64,000 bases of DNA from Cellulomonas telluris (GTDB taxonomy: Bacteria; Actinomycetota; Actinomycetes; Actinomycetales; Cellulomonadaceae). The position numbers were made by a program, and so were the translations under genes. The stretch lies in assembly GCF_004886325.1 (NCBI RefSeq), contig NZ_QXFN01000002.1, positions 434,001-498,000 on the forward strand. Reading direction: 5' to 3'. Under the pieces are notes generated by a model. That model was given only the letters and a program-made list of their open reading frames with translations, searched no databases and had not been told where the DNA came from. Below are positions 43,954 through 52,445 of this stretch, one piece after another; the first letter of the stretch is position 1, and each line of letters begins with the position of its first letter.

Positions 43954-45192
43954 ATGAGATCGGTGCAGGACCACCTCGCGGCCGTCCTCGCGGCGGTCGG
44001 TCCGGTCGCCCCGCTGGACGTCCTGCTGCACGACGCGACGGGCTGCGTCCTCGCCGCCGACGTCGTGGCGCCCGTGGACGTGCCGGCGGTGCCCGTGGCC
44101 GCACGCGACGGGTACGCGGTGGCCGCCCACGACACGCTGGACGGTGCGGGCCACGTGCGCGACCTGCCCGTCGTCGACGACGTGCACGCGGGGTCGCCCG
44201 CCGGGCTGCGGCACGTGACCGGGACGGCCGTGCGGGTGGCGTCGGGCGGGCCGCTGCCGATCGGCGCGGACGCGGTCGTGCCGGTCGAGGAGACGGACCG
44301 GGGCACCGCGCGCGTCGCGCTGCAGCGCCCGGCCGTCCCCGGTCAGCACCTGCGACCGGCGGGGGCCGACGTCCGGGCCGGCGAGGTCGTCCTCACGGCG
44401 GGGACGCGGCTGGGGGCGCGGCAGGTGGCGCTCGCGGCGGCGATGGGCCGGGGGCGCCTGCCCGTGCACCCGACGCCCCGCGTCGTGCTGCTGTCCGTCG
44501 GTGACGAGCTGATCGAGCCGACCGCGCAGGCGCGTCCCGGCACCGTGTTCGAGGCCGACGGGCACGCGCTCGAGGCGGCGGTGCGGGACGCGGGCGCGTC
44601 GGCGGTGCGCGTCGGCGTGGTGCCGGACGAGCGGGCGGCCCTGCGCGAGGCGCTCGAGGACCAGCTGGTGCGCGCGGACCTGGTGGTGCTGACGGGCGGG
44701 CTGTCGGAGCTGGCGCACGACACCGTCAAGGACGTCCTGGCGCCGCTGGGCACGGTCCGCCTCGACCAGGTCGCCATGACCCCCGGCCTGCGGCACGGCT
44801 TCGGCACGGTCGGTCGGGGGCTCGGCTCGCACGACGACGAGCGCGGCGTGCCCGTGTTCGCGCTGCAGGGGCACCCGGTCGCGGCGCAGGTGTCGTTCGA
44901 GGTGTTCGTCCGCCCGGCGCTGCGCGCGATGGCGGGCCACCCCGAGCTGTTCCGGCCGTCGGTGGCGGCCGCCGCGACGCAGGGCTGGGCGTCCCCGCCC
45001 GGCCTGCGGCAGTTCGTGCCGGCGTCGGTGCTCGGGTCCCCCGAGGAGGGCTACCGGGTGACGCCGCTGGGCGACCCGGCGGCGCCGTCCACGACCGCGC
45101 TGGCGCAGGCGAACGCGCTGGCCGTGGTGGGGGAGACGGACATGGCCGTGCGGGCCGGGCAGGTCGTCCACTGCCTGGTGCTGGAGGGGTGA
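43954..45192 (+). CDS. glp: Gephyrin-like molybdotransferase Glp (MoeA family)
   Basis: A 412-residue MoeA-like protein: 'PAVPVAARDGYAVAA', 'PIGADAVVPVEE', 'PRVVLLSVGDELIEP' and 'LTGGLSELAHDTVKDVL' follow MoeA domains in order. MoeA inserts molybdate into molybdopterin, needed by the NarG in this window. In actinobacteria the copy next to rimJ and a membrane protein of GlpR type is Glp, a MoeA relative reported in corynebacteria to join the division machinery. The context (rimJ and glpR follow) favours Glp, but moonlighting as MoeA cannot be excluded. ATG at 43954. Confidence 0.82.
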   Translation: MRSVQDHLAAVLAAVGPVAPLDVLLHDATGCVLAADVVAPVDVPAVPVAARDGYAVAAHDTLDGAGHVRDLPVVDDVHAGSPAGLRHVTGTAVRVASGGPLPIGADAVVPVEETDRGTARVALQRPAVPGQHLRPAGADVRAGEVVLTAGTRLGARQVALAAAMGRGRLPVHPTPRVVLLSVGDELIEPTAQARPGTVFEADGHALEAAVRDAGASAVRVGVVPDERAALREALEDQLVRADLVVLTGGLSELAHDTVKDVLAPLGTVRLDQVAMTPGLRHGFGTVGRGLGSHDDERGVPVFALQGHPVAAQVSFEVFVRPALRAMAGHPELFRPSVAAAATQGWASPPGLRQFVPASVLGSPEEGYRVTPLGDPAAPSTTALAQANALAVVGETDMAVRAGQVVHCLVLEG

Positions 45193-45282
45193 GGTGGAGC
45201 GCAGCGGACGGTGCGGGACCGCGGAGCGTCGCGTGCCGGGAGCGGAGCGGAACCTCGCCCGGACCGACGGACTGGAGGGGTG

Positions 45283-45885
45283 ATGGCGCTCGGGTGGCCC
45301 GTCGAGCTGGTCGACGGTGACGTGCGGCTGCGCCCCTTGCGCCGCCGCGACGCGGACGCGTGGATGGCGCTGCGCGCGGCGAACGCGGGGTGGCTGGAGC
45401 CGTGGGACGCCACGAGCCCGGAGCCGGTGCGGGGGCCGCGGCCGACGTTCGGCCAGTTCGTCCGGGCCCTGGCCGCGCAGGCGCGGGACGGGTCGGCGCT
45501 GCCGTTCGCGGTCGACCTGGGCGACGAGCTCGTGGGGCAGCTGACGGTGTCGTCGATCCAGTACGGGTCGCTGCGCTCGGCGTCGATCGGGTACTGGGTG
45601 TCGCAGCACGTGGCGGGCCGGGGGGTGATCCCGACGGGGGTGGCGCTCGCCACCGACCACTGCTTCGGCGTGCTGGGGCTGCACCGCGTGGAGATCAACA
45701 TCCGCCCGGAGAACCGTCCGTCCCTGCGGGTCGTGGAGAAGCTCGGCTTCCGGGACGAGGGGGTGCGCGAGCGCTACCTGCACATCCAGGGGAAGTGGTG
45801 CGACCACCGCTCGTTCGCGCTGACGGTCGAGGACGTGCCGGAGGGGCTGGTCGCGCGCTGGCACGCGCGTCGGGGGCGCGTCTGA
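45283..45885 (+). CDS. RimJ/RimL-like GNAT acetyltransferase
   Basis: A 200-residue N-acetyltransferase: 'LVDGDVRLRPLRRRDADAWM' at the start, acetyl-CoA-binding 'VAGRGVIPTGVALATDHCF', and 'HRVEINIRPENRPSLRVVEK' of the RimJ group. Likely acetylates protein N-termini such as a ribosomal protein. ATG at 45283 follows GGAGGGG. It is 90 bases after glp in the same orientation. Confidence 0.83.
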   Translation: MALGWPVELVDGDVRLRPLRRRDADAWMALRAANAGWLEPWDATSPEPVRGPRPTFGQFVRALAAQARDGSALPFAVDLGDELVGQLTVSSIQYGSLRSASIGYWVSQHVAGRGVIPTGVALATDHCFGVLGLHRVEINIRPENRPSLRVVEKLGFRDEGVRERYLHIQGKWCDHRSFALTVEDVPEGLVARWHARRGRV

Positions 45886-45949
45886 CCGGGTCCCGGGACG
45901 TGAGGGCGGGCGACCGGCACGGCCTACCACGCCCGTGACCACCGGTTCG

Positions 45950-45972
45950 GGCGTGTCGTCGCGCGACACGCC
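45950..45972. terminator. Inverted repeat between rimJ-like gene and glpR
   Basis: GGCGTGTCG and CGACACGCC are perfect 9-base arms around TCGCG, 64 bases after the acetyltransferase stop. Probably its terminator; an operator role for glpR is possible. Confidence 0.45.
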
Positions 45973-46004
45973 GCTCCCCTCCGGCGGTGAGGGGGGCTGC
46001 GCCC

Positions 46005-46010
46005 CTACCG
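46005..46010 (+). promoter_or_regulatory. Possible -10 box (TACCGT) of glpR
   Basis: TACCGT is 7 bases before the GTG at 46018 and there is no ribosome-binding site, consistent with leaderless transcription. Confidence 0.4.
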
Positions 46011-46017
46011 TCGATCC

Positions 46018-47184
46018 GTGAACGGACTCGCAGGCCTCGTGGCGCTCGCGCTCGTCGGCCTGTGGGTGGCGTATCTGGTGCCGCACCACCTGCGGCACCG
46101 TCAGCGGTTGCTGGAGGCGCGTGCGGACGACCGGTTCTCGGCCGGGCTGCGCGTGGTCGCGGTGGCGCGGGGTGCGGGCCGGACGGTGCGTCCGGCGGCT
46201 CCCGCGGCGTCGGGGCCGAGCACGACGGCGCTGCTGACGCCGGGGACGGGTGTGCCGGCGGTCGGCGCCGGCACGGCGACAGGAGGCACGACCGTGGACC
46301 GACCGCACGCCACACCCGAGCGCATCTCGGCCGAGGCGGCGCGCCGCCTCGCGCAGGCCCGTGCCGCGCGCGCCGCGGCGACGGCTCGCCGTGGTGCCGC
46401 CGCGCGCCGCCGTGGTGTGCTGGCGGCGGTGCTGCTGGTCGCGTCGGTCGTGGGCTGGGGCCTCGCCGCCGCGGCCCCGGCCGTGACCTGGGTCGCCGGA
46501 GCGGTCCCGACGGCGCTGCTCGTCACGGTGACGGTGCTGGGGCGTCGCGCCGTGGTCGCGGGCCACCGCGCGGACGAGGACTGGGCGGCGACCATCGAGC
46601 GGGAGGAGCGGCTGGCGGCGCGTCCGCGGACCGGTGCCACCCACGTGGTCCGTCCGTCGTCCGCCCCCGTGCCGGTGGTGCGCCCCGCCGCGGCTCCTGC
46701 GGACGTCCCGGTGCCGCTGGTGACGGGGCACGCCGTGCGCCCGTCGGACGCGCACACGGAGGTCTTCGAGCGCATCGTCGCGGACGCGGGCGAGACGGCG
46801 GGCCCGGCCCGGCACGCCACGGGGGCGACCCCTGTGGTGCGGCGGTCGGCCCTGACCGCACCGACGGCGGCGGTGCCCGACGCCGTGGGCACCACCCCGG
46901 CGGACGAGGACGGCGAGGCGTGGTCGCCGGTGCCGGTGCCCCGCCCGACCTACACGATGAAGGCCCCGGCGCCGCGTCGCAGCCCGGCTCCGCTGTCCCA
47001 GGAGGACGTCGAGGCGTCGACGGCCCGCCGCCCCGCGGACCGTCCCGCGGAGGAGGCGCCCGACGCCGCGGAGGACGCCCCTGCCGTGCAGGAGCCTGCG
47101 GCGACGCTCGAGCCGGCGCCGGAGACGACGGGCAGCATCGACCTCAACGCGGTCCTGGCCCGCCGGCGCGCAGCCGGGCAGTGA
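46018..47184 (+). CDS. glpR: Gephyrin-like receptor GlpR / SepX-like divisome membrane protein
   Basis: A 388-residue membrane protein: an N-terminal helix at residues 1-21 ('MNGLAGLVALALVGLWVAYL') followed by 'VPHHLRHRQRLLEARADDRF', two further helices near residues 139-183, and a long disordered Pro/Ala/Thr tail ending 'SIDLNAVLARRRAAGQ'. The N-terminal block, the closing basic motif and the position after glp and rimJ match GlpR/SepX, which recruits Glp and takes part in actinobacterial division. The tail contains TGATHVVRP, PVPVVRP and TGATPVVRR, wording shared with the helicase-like protein. Confidence 0.75.
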   Translation: MNGLAGLVALALVGLWVAYLVPHHLRHRQRLLEARADDRFSAGLRVVAVARGAGRTVRPAAPAASGPSTTALLTPGTGVPAVGAGTATGGTTVDRPHATPERISAEAARRLAQARAARAAATARRGAAARRRGVLAAVLLVASVVGWGLAAAAPAVTWVAGAVPTALLVTVTVLGRRAVVAGHRADEDWAATIEREERLAARPRTGATHVVRPSSAPVPVVRPAAAPADVPVPLVTGHAVRPSDAHTEVFERIVADAGETAGPARHATGATPVVRRSALTAPTAAVPDAVGTTPADEDGEAWSPVPVPRPTYTMKAPAPRRSPAPLSQEDVEASTARRPADRPAEEAPDAAEDAPAVQEPAATLEPAPETTGSIDLNAVLARRRAAGQ

Positions 47185-47300
47185 CCGTCGCGCCCGGGGC
47201 GTCCCGGGCGCTCGTGGCGGCATCAGCGCCGGTCAGCGCGTCGCGAGGGTCGTGAGCGCCGCCACACGAGGCCGGTTTCCACGTGGGGCCGCAGGGGTGC

Positions 47301-47306
47301 TAACGT
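47301..47306 (+). promoter_or_regulatory. -10 box of tRNA-Ala
   Basis: TAACGT lies 13 bases before the mature tRNA 5' end and fits the TAnnnT pattern. Confidence 0.5.
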
Positions 47307-47319
47307 GTTCCTCGCTCGC

Positions 47320-47394
<75 letters not shown>

Positions 47395-47396
47395 GC

Positions 47397-47435
47397 ACGA
47401 CGAAGGGCCCCTCCGACGGAGGGGCCCTTCGTCGT
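47397..47435 (+). terminator. Strong terminator after tRNA-Ala
   Basis: Perfect 18-base arms (47397-47414 and 47418-47435) around GAC, starting 5 bases after the tRNA, followed by TCCC. Confidence 0.85.
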
Positions 47436-47440
47436 TCCCG

Positions 47441-47521
47441 GCCGTCGTCCTCGCCCGGCCGTCGTCCTCGCCCGGCCGCCGTCTCGCCCTGGCGCCGTCC
47501 TCGCCCTGGCCGCCGTCGTCC
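47441..47521. repeat. About 4.5 tandem copies of a 17-base GCCGTCGTCCTCGCCCG unit
   Basis: The first two units (47441-47457, 47458-47474) are identical; the next two diverge by a few bases. Non-coding, between two terminators. Confidence 0.7.
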
Positions 47522-47567
47522 CTGCCCTCGTGTCGTCGCCCCGCCCGGGTGGCCCGGTGCACGGACG

Positions 47568-47601
47568 ACGACGGGCCCCTCCCGCAGGAGGGGCCCGTCG
47601 T
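47568..47601 (-). terminator. Terminator of the GlsB/YeaQ gene
   Basis: Perfect 15-base arms (47568-47582 and 47587-47601) around CGCA, 33 bases beyond the stop of the reverse-strand gene. Confidence 0.8.
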
Positions 47602-47633
47602 ACGGCGCGGCCGGCAGGTGCCGGCGCAGCGGG

Positions 47634-47903
47634 TCAGCGGCGGTTCTTGCCGGCCCAGCCCGCGTACAGGCTCACGAAGATGGCGGCGAGGCCGATCTGG
47701 AACACGAGCTCGATCCAGTCGATGCCGTCCGTCGTCTCGACACCGACCATCTGCGCGATCCACGTGCCGAGGAGCGCGGCGATGATGCCGATGACGATCG
47801 TGGCGAGGATCGAGATGCGCTGCTTGCCCCGGACGACGAGGCGACCGAGCGCCCCGATGATCGCGCCGATGACGATCGCGGTGATGATGCCGCTGATACC
47901 CAT
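47634..47903 (-). CDS. GlsB/YeaQ/YmgE family stress response membrane protein
   Basis: An 89-residue protein with three membrane helices and glycine-rich helix contacts: 'GIITAIVIGAIIGALGRLVV' then 'ILATIVIGIIAALLGTWIA' and a C-terminal helix ending 'YAGWAGKNRR'. This is the transglycosylase-associated/GlsB family, often induced by acid or envelope stress; biochemical role unknown. ATG at 47903 removes an upstream in-frame extension that lacks a ribosome-binding site. Confidence 0.87.
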   Translation of the reverse strand: MGISGIITAIVIGAIIGALGRLVVRGKQRISILATIVIGIIAALLGTWIAQMVGVETTDGIDWIELVFQIGLAAIFVSLYAGWAGKNRR

Positions 47904-48072
47904 GCACACTCCTCGGGTTGAGTCAAGGGTCTGTTTCCGTGACGTGAGAAAACTAGGGCAGTTCTCGCCGCGGCGCGCGTCGAGCGATCCGGGGCCCGTG
48001 CCGGGCCGGTCCTCGGGACCCGTTCCCGGCGCCGCCGGCACCGGTTCCCGCCGGGCGGGAGCGGTCGGGCGG

Positions 48073-48078
48073 TAGGTT
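48073..48078 (+). promoter_or_regulatory. -10 box (TAGGTT) of the hexosaminidase gene
   Basis: TAGGTT would start transcription near 48085-48088, leaving a short leader with AAGGAG at 48102-48107 before the GTG at 48115. Confidence 0.4.
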
Positions 48079-48114
48079 GCCCGTGCCGTGACCGAACCCG
48101 CGAAGGAGCGCCCC

Positions 48115-49614
48115 GTGTCCGACGTCATCGCCGTGGTGCCGCAGCCCCTCGTGGTCGAGCCGGCCGACCTCGCCCCGTACGTGGTCGGCCCCGCCACCGT
48201 GGTGGTCGTGCCCGGCGCCGACGCCGACGACCCGGCGCTGCCGGCCGCCGTGCTCGTCGCCGACCTCCTGGGGCGTGCGGCGGGGCACGCGGTGCAGGTG
48301 CGGTTCGAGGACCCGGGCGTGCCCGGGGCCGTGCGCGTGCGGCTGGCCGACGGCGAGCAGGCGGGACTGCCCGCGGGGGACGAGGCCTACCGCGTGCTCG
48401 TCGGCCCCGACGAGGTCCTCCTCGAGGCGCGCTGCGCCGAGGGGCTCGTCCACGCGGTCGTCACGCTGCGCCAGCTGCTGCGCGAGCTCCCCGACGGGCG
48501 CTTCGAGGTCCCCGCCGTGCGGATCGAGGACGCCCCCCGCTACGCCTGGCGCGGCCTGACCCTGGACGTGGCGCGGCACTTCGTGTCCGTGCCCGACCTC
48601 AAGGTCGTGATCGGGCTGCTCGCGCACTACAAGCTCAACGTGCTGCACCTGCACCTCACGGACGACCAGGCGTGGCGCCTGGACGTGCCCTCCCGGCCGG
48701 AGCTCGTGCGCCGGTCGAGCGCCCGGTCCGTCGACGGCGACCCGGGCGGGCACTACTCGGCGGCGGACTGGGAGGACCTGCTGGCGTTCGCGCACGCGCG
48801 GGGCATCCGGGTCGTGCCGGAGATCGACGTGCCGGGCCACGTGAACGCCGCGCAGCACGCCTACGGGGAGCTCACGCCCACCGGGGAGCCCGCCGAGGAG
48901 TACCTGGGCATCGGCGTGGGGTTCTCCCGGCTGCACGCCGACCTGCCGGCCACGCGTCCCTTCCTCGAGGACGTGTTCGCCGACGTGGCGCGGATGACGC
49001 CGGGCGAGCACGTGCACGTCGGCGGGGACGAGGTCCTCACGATGGAGCCGGAGGAGTACGCACGCCTCGTCCGCACGGCCCTGGAGGCCGTCACGGCCCA
49101 CGGCAAGACCCCCGTGGGGTGGCAGGAGCTGGCGCACGTGCCGGACCTGCCCCCGGGCACCGTCGTGCAGTTCTGGGACGACCGGGTGGAGCCGGAGCCG
49201 TTCGTCGCCGCCGCGCGGGCCGGCGCCCGGTTCGTGCTGTCGCCGGCGTCGCGCGTGTACCTCGACATGAAGTACGACGCGGACTCGCCGCTCGGGCTCG
49301 AGTGGGCGGGGCACGTCGACCTCGCGGACGCGTACTGCTGGGAGCCGGAGGACGTGCTGCCCGGCCTGCCGCCCGGTGCGGTCCTCGGCGTCGAGGCGGC
49401 GCTGTGGACGGAGACGCTGCGCACGCTGGACGACCTGACGACGATGCTGCTGCCGCGTCTGGCCGCCGTCGCGGAGGTCGCGTGGAGCGCACCCGGGCCC
49501 CGGGACCTGGACGACCTGACGCGCCGCCTGACCGCGCACGGAGACTTCTGGGACCGCCTCGGGCTGGCCTGGTACCGCTCGCCGCAGGGACGCTGGGGCG
49601 AGCGGGTCGGCTGA
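48115..49614 (+). CDS. Beta-N-acetylhexosaminidase (GH20)
   Basis: A 499-residue cytosolic or non-classically exported enzyme without a signal peptide. An N-terminal GH20b domain (residues 1-145) precedes the TIM barrel starting at 'RYAWRGLTLDVARHFVSV'. Asp305-Glu306 in 'HVHVGGDE' are the catalytic pair, and 'HLHLTDDQAWRLDV' and 'VVPEIDVPGH' are family signatures. It releases terminal GlcNAc or GalNAc, for example from chitin or peptidoglycan fragments. The GTG at 48115 has a well-placed AAGGAG; GTG at 48088 is in frame and could serve a leaderless form. Confidence 0.9.
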   Translation: MSDVIAVVPQPLVVEPADLAPYVVGPATVVVVPGADADDPALPAAVLVADLLGRAAGHAVQVRFEDPGVPGAVRVRLADGEQAGLPAGDEAYRVLVGPDEVLLEARCAEGLVHAVVTLRQLLRELPDGRFEVPAVRIEDAPRYAWRGLTLDVARHFVSVPDLKVVIGLLAHYKLNVLHLHLTDDQAWRLDVPSRPELVRRSSARSVDGDPGGHYSAADWEDLLAFAHARGIRVVPEIDVPGHVNAAQHAYGELTPTGEPAEEYLGIGVGFSRLHADLPATRPFLEDVFADVARMTPGEHVHVGGDEVLTMEPEEYARLVRTALEAVTAHGKTPVGWQELAHVPDLPPGTVVQFWDDRVEPEPFVAAARAGARFVLSPASRVYLDMKYDADSPLGLEWAGHVDLADAYCWEPEDVLPGLPPGAVLGVEAALWTETLRTLDDLTTMLLPRLAAVAEVAWSAPGPRDLDDLTRRLTAHGDFWDRLGLAWYRSPQGRWGERVG

Positions 49615-49630
49615 CCCCGGGCGGACCCGC

Positions 49631-51460
49631 TCAGATCCAGGTGGGCAGCCACATCCTGATGTGCCACTGCTGCCAGGGGACCACCCAGCCGGCCCACACC
49701 GGGTAGAAGAACACCCCGGCCGCCACGACGAGCCCGACGAACACGCCGACCCCGACGATCGTGCGGCGGCGGCCCCGGCGGTCGCGCTCGGTGTCGTCGG
49801 GGCTCACGGGCCCCACGAGCAGCCCCAGGACGTACACGAGCGTGAGCACGACCCACGGCACGAACGCGACGGAGTAGAACGCGAAGATCGTGCGGTGCGC
49901 GTACGCGAACCACGGCACCCAGCCGGCGACGATGCCGGACAGGACGGCGCCGGCGCGCCAGTCGCGGTAGCGCACGAGCCAGAACAGCGCGACGAGGACC
50001 GCGGCCGCGCCGGCCCACCAGATGATCGGGTTGCCGACCGCGAGGATGGCCTGCGAGCACGAGTCGGCCCCGCACGCCGCCTGCGCCTGCTCGCCCGTGA
50101 GCCCCGAGATCTCCGTCGGGTAGTAGTACGACGTGGGCCGCCACTGCACGATCCAGCCGATGGGGTGCGCGGCGTACGAGTGCGGCGTCTCCAGGCCGTT
50201 GTGGAACCGCCACATGTCCTCGTGGTACTGCCACCAGGACCGCAGCGCCGGCGGCAGCCACGCGACGCCCTGGCCGGGGTTCTGCTCGGCCCAGTGCCGG
50301 TTCCAGGCGCTGTCGGAGGCGAACCACGACGCCCACGACGCGACGTAGGTGAGCGCGGCCGAGCCGACGAGCACGACGAACGCGAGCAGGCCGTCCTTCA
50401 CCGCGCCGGCGAGGTGCCACGCGCGCACGCCGACGCCGCGGCGCGCGGCCATGTCCCACAGGACGGTCATCACGCCGAACACGGCGAGGAAGTACATGCC
50501 CGACCACTTGGTGCCGATCGCCAGGCCGAGCAGCACGCCCGCGGCCAGCCGCCACCAGCGGAAGCCCAGCCCGGGGCCCCAGCGCAGCGTACCGCCGGCG
50601 TCCAGCACGGCGGCGGCGCGGTCGGCGAGGCGGCGGCGCGCCTGCTCGCGGTCCAGCACGAGCGCGCCGAACGCCGCGAGCGCGAAGAACATGAGGAACG
50701 GGTCGAGCAGGCTGATCCGCGAGTGCACGATCGCCTGCCCGTCGAAGGCCAGGAACAGGCCCGCGACCGTGCCGAGCGCCGTGGACGCGAAGATCCGCCG
50801 GCCGATGCGCGCGACCATGAGCACGGCGAGCGTGCCGACGACCGCCGCGGCCAGCCGCCACGCGAACGAGCTCTCGACCCCGCCGCCCAGCTGCATGCCG
50901 AGCGCGATCATCCACTTGCCGACGAGCGGGTGGACGACGTACTCCGGGTCGGTGCCGAGCAGGCTCGTGTCCCCGGCCTCGAACGCCGGGTTCGCGTTCT
51001 CGCCCCACGCGGCCTCGTAGCCGCGGGCGAGCAGCGAGTACCCCTGCTTGACGTAGTAGGTCTCGTCGAAGACGAGCGCGTGCGGGCGCGCCAGGTCCCA
51101 GAACCGCAGGAAGCCGGCGAGGACGGTGACGGCGAGCGCCCACAGCCACCCGTGCAGCCGGGCGCGCGGGGTCGCGTCGAGCGCGAGCGCCTCGTCGCCC
51201 AGCAGGCGCCGCAGGAGCACCGTGCGGCGCGGCTCGGCCGGCTCGTCGTCGGGGCCCGCCTCGTCGTCGGGGCCGTACGGGGAGCGCCCGTCGCCGGGGT
51301 CCTCGCCCGCGTCGTCGTCCGGGTAGCGCGGACCCGGCTCGTCGTCGACGACCGTCGCCGCGCGCGGGGCGGTCTCGTCCGGGGGGAGCGGTCCCGCGCC
51401 GCCGGGCACGGGCGTGCCCGGCGCGTCGTCGCGCTCGGCGTCGTCTCCGGTGGGCGGCAC
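49631..51460 (-). CDS. pmt: Polyprenol-phosphate-mannose protein O-mannosyltransferase
   Basis: A 609-residue integral membrane glycosyltransferase. After a 90-residue acidic disordered N-terminus come about ten membrane helices. The catalytic Asp-Glu pair is in 'LVFDETYYVKQGYSLL', and the C-terminal helix block has 'FAYAHRTIFAFYSVAFVPW', the PMT four-helix signature. It transfers mannose from polyprenyl-phosphate-mannose to Ser/Thr of exported proteins; Thr/Ser-rich surface proteins in this window are possible substrates. GTG at 51460 lies 6 bases after TACGAT (51472-51467), so the mRNA is probably leaderless. Confidence 0.9.
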   Translation of the reverse strand: MPPTGDDAERDDAPGTPVPGGAGPLPPDETAPRAATVVDDEPGPRYPDDDAGEDPGDGRSPYGPDDEAGPDDEPAEPRRTVLLRRLLGDEALALDATPRARLHGWLWALAVTVLAGFLRFWDLARPHALVFDETYYVKQGYSLLARGYEAAWGENANPAFEAGDTSLLGTDPEYVVHPLVGKWMIALGMQLGGGVESSFAWRLAAAVVGTLAVLMVARIGRRIFASTALGTVAGLFLAFDGQAIVHSRISLLDPFLMFFALAAFGALVLDREQARRRLADRAAAVLDAGGTLRWGPGLGFRWWRLAAGVLLGLAIGTKWSGMYFLAVFGVMTVLWDMAARRGVGVRAWHLAGAVKDGLLAFVVLVGSAALTYVASWASWFASDSAWNRHWAEQNPGQGVAWLPPALRSWWQYHEDMWRFHNGLETPHSYAAHPIGWIVQWRPTSYYYPTEISGLTGEQAQAACGADSCSQAILAVGNPIIWWAGAAAVLVALFWLVRYRDWRAGAVLSGIVAGWVPWFAYAHRTIFAFYSVAFVPWVVLTLVYVLGLLVGPVSPDDTERDRRGRRRTIVGVGVFVGLVVAAGVFFYPVWAGWVVPWQQWHIRMWLPTWI

Positions 51461-51466
51461 GCGGTC

Positions 51467-51472
51467 ATCGTA
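51467..51472 (-). promoter_or_regulatory. -10 box (TACGAT) of pmt
   Basis: Reverse-strand TACGAT, 6 bases before the GTG start. Confidence 0.45.
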
Positions 51473-51544
51473 GAGGTCTGCCGCCGATCGTGTGACGCCC
51501 GTCACCGGCACGTGGTCACGCGGCCCGGGTGCGAGGCTGGGGCC

Positions 51545-52399
51545 GTGAGCACCGACCACACCACGGGCCTGCTGGTCCTCGCCGCGACCCCCATCGGCGA
51601 CGCGGAGGACGCGTCCGCGCGGCTGCGGCGCCTGCTGGCGGAGGCCGACGTCGTGGCGGCCGAGGACACCCGCCGCACGCGCGCGCTGGCCGCCCGGCTC
51701 GACGTGACGATCGGCGGCCGGCTCGTCAGCCACCACGAGCACAACGAGGGCGAGCGCGTCGCCGAGCTGCTCGACGTCGTCGCGGGCGGGGGCACCGTGC
51801 TCGTCGTCAGCGACGCCGGGATGCCCGCGGTGTCCGACCCCGGGTTCCGCGCGGTGCAGGCCGCCGTCGCGGCCGGCCTGCCCGTGACGGTCGCGCCGGG
51901 GCCGAGCGCGGTGCTCACGGCGCTCGCGCTGTCGGGGCTGCCGACCGACCGGTTCTGCTTCGAGGGCTTCCTGCCGCGGCGACCGGGGGAGCGCGCCCGG
52001 GCCCTGGCCGCGCTCGCGGCCGAGCGGCGCACCCTCGTGCTGTTCGAGGCGCCGCACCGGGTGCCCGAGACGCTCGACGCGATGGTCGAGGCGTTCGGCG
52101 CCGACCGCCCCGGCGCCGTCTGCCGGGAGCTCACGAAGACGTACGAGGAGGTGCGCCGAGGGCCGCTCGCCGACCTCGCGGCGTGGGCGCACGCGGGCGA
52201 CGTGCGCGGCGAGGTCGTCCTCGTGGTCGGCGGTGCACCCGCGACCGGGCCGGCCGACGTCGCGGACCTCGTGCCCGAGGTGCTCGCACGCGTCGACTCC
52301 GGCGAGCGGCTCAAGCAGGCCGTCGCCGAGGTGGCGGAGGCGACCGGCGTGGTGAAGCGCGACCTCTACGCGGCGGCGCTGGCGGCGCGCACGCGCTGA
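51545..52399 (+). CDS. rsmI: 16S rRNA (cytidine(1402)-2'-O)-methyltransferase
   Basis: A 284-residue SAM-dependent methyltransferase. 'LVLAATPIGDAEDASARLRR' and 'EADVVAAEDTRRTRALAARL' open the tetrapyrrole-methylase fold, 'VVSDAGMPAVSDPG' and 'VAPGPSAVLTALALSGLPTD' are RsmI signatures, and 'KTYEEVRRGPLADL' completes it. It methylates the decoding site of 16S rRNA. Divergent from pmt, a common actinobacterial pairing. GTG at 51545 follows GGGGCC. Confidence 0.94.
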   Translation: MSTDHTTGLLVLAATPIGDAEDASARLRRLLAEADVVAAEDTRRTRALAARLDVTIGGRLVSHHEHNEGERVAELLDVVAGGGTVLVVSDAGMPAVSDPGFRAVQAAVAAGLPVTVAPGPSAVLTALALSGLPTDRFCFEGFLPRRPGERARALAALAAERRTLVLFEAPHRVPETLDAMVEAFGADRPGAVCRELTKTYEEVRRGPLADLAAWAHAGDVRGEVVLVVGGAPATGPADVADLVPEVLARVDSGERLKQAVAEVAEATGVVKRDLYAAALAARTR

Positions 52400-52437
52400 C
52401 CCCGGGCGCGCACGCGCTGACCCCGAGCGCGCACGCG
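52385..52437. repeat. Tandem 21-base repeat over the rsmI stop codon
   Basis: GCGCGCACGCGCTGACCCCG at 52385-52404 recurs at 52406-52425, with 11 bases of a third copy at 52427-52437. The stop codon lies in the first unit. Confidence 0.8.
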
Positions 52438-52445
52438 CCCGCGGC

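Noticed and set aside
47441..47521. CRISPR-like or coding repeat after tRNA-Ala
   Set aside because: Direct 17-base units without spacers, lying between two terminators and without a coding frame that has a start signal.
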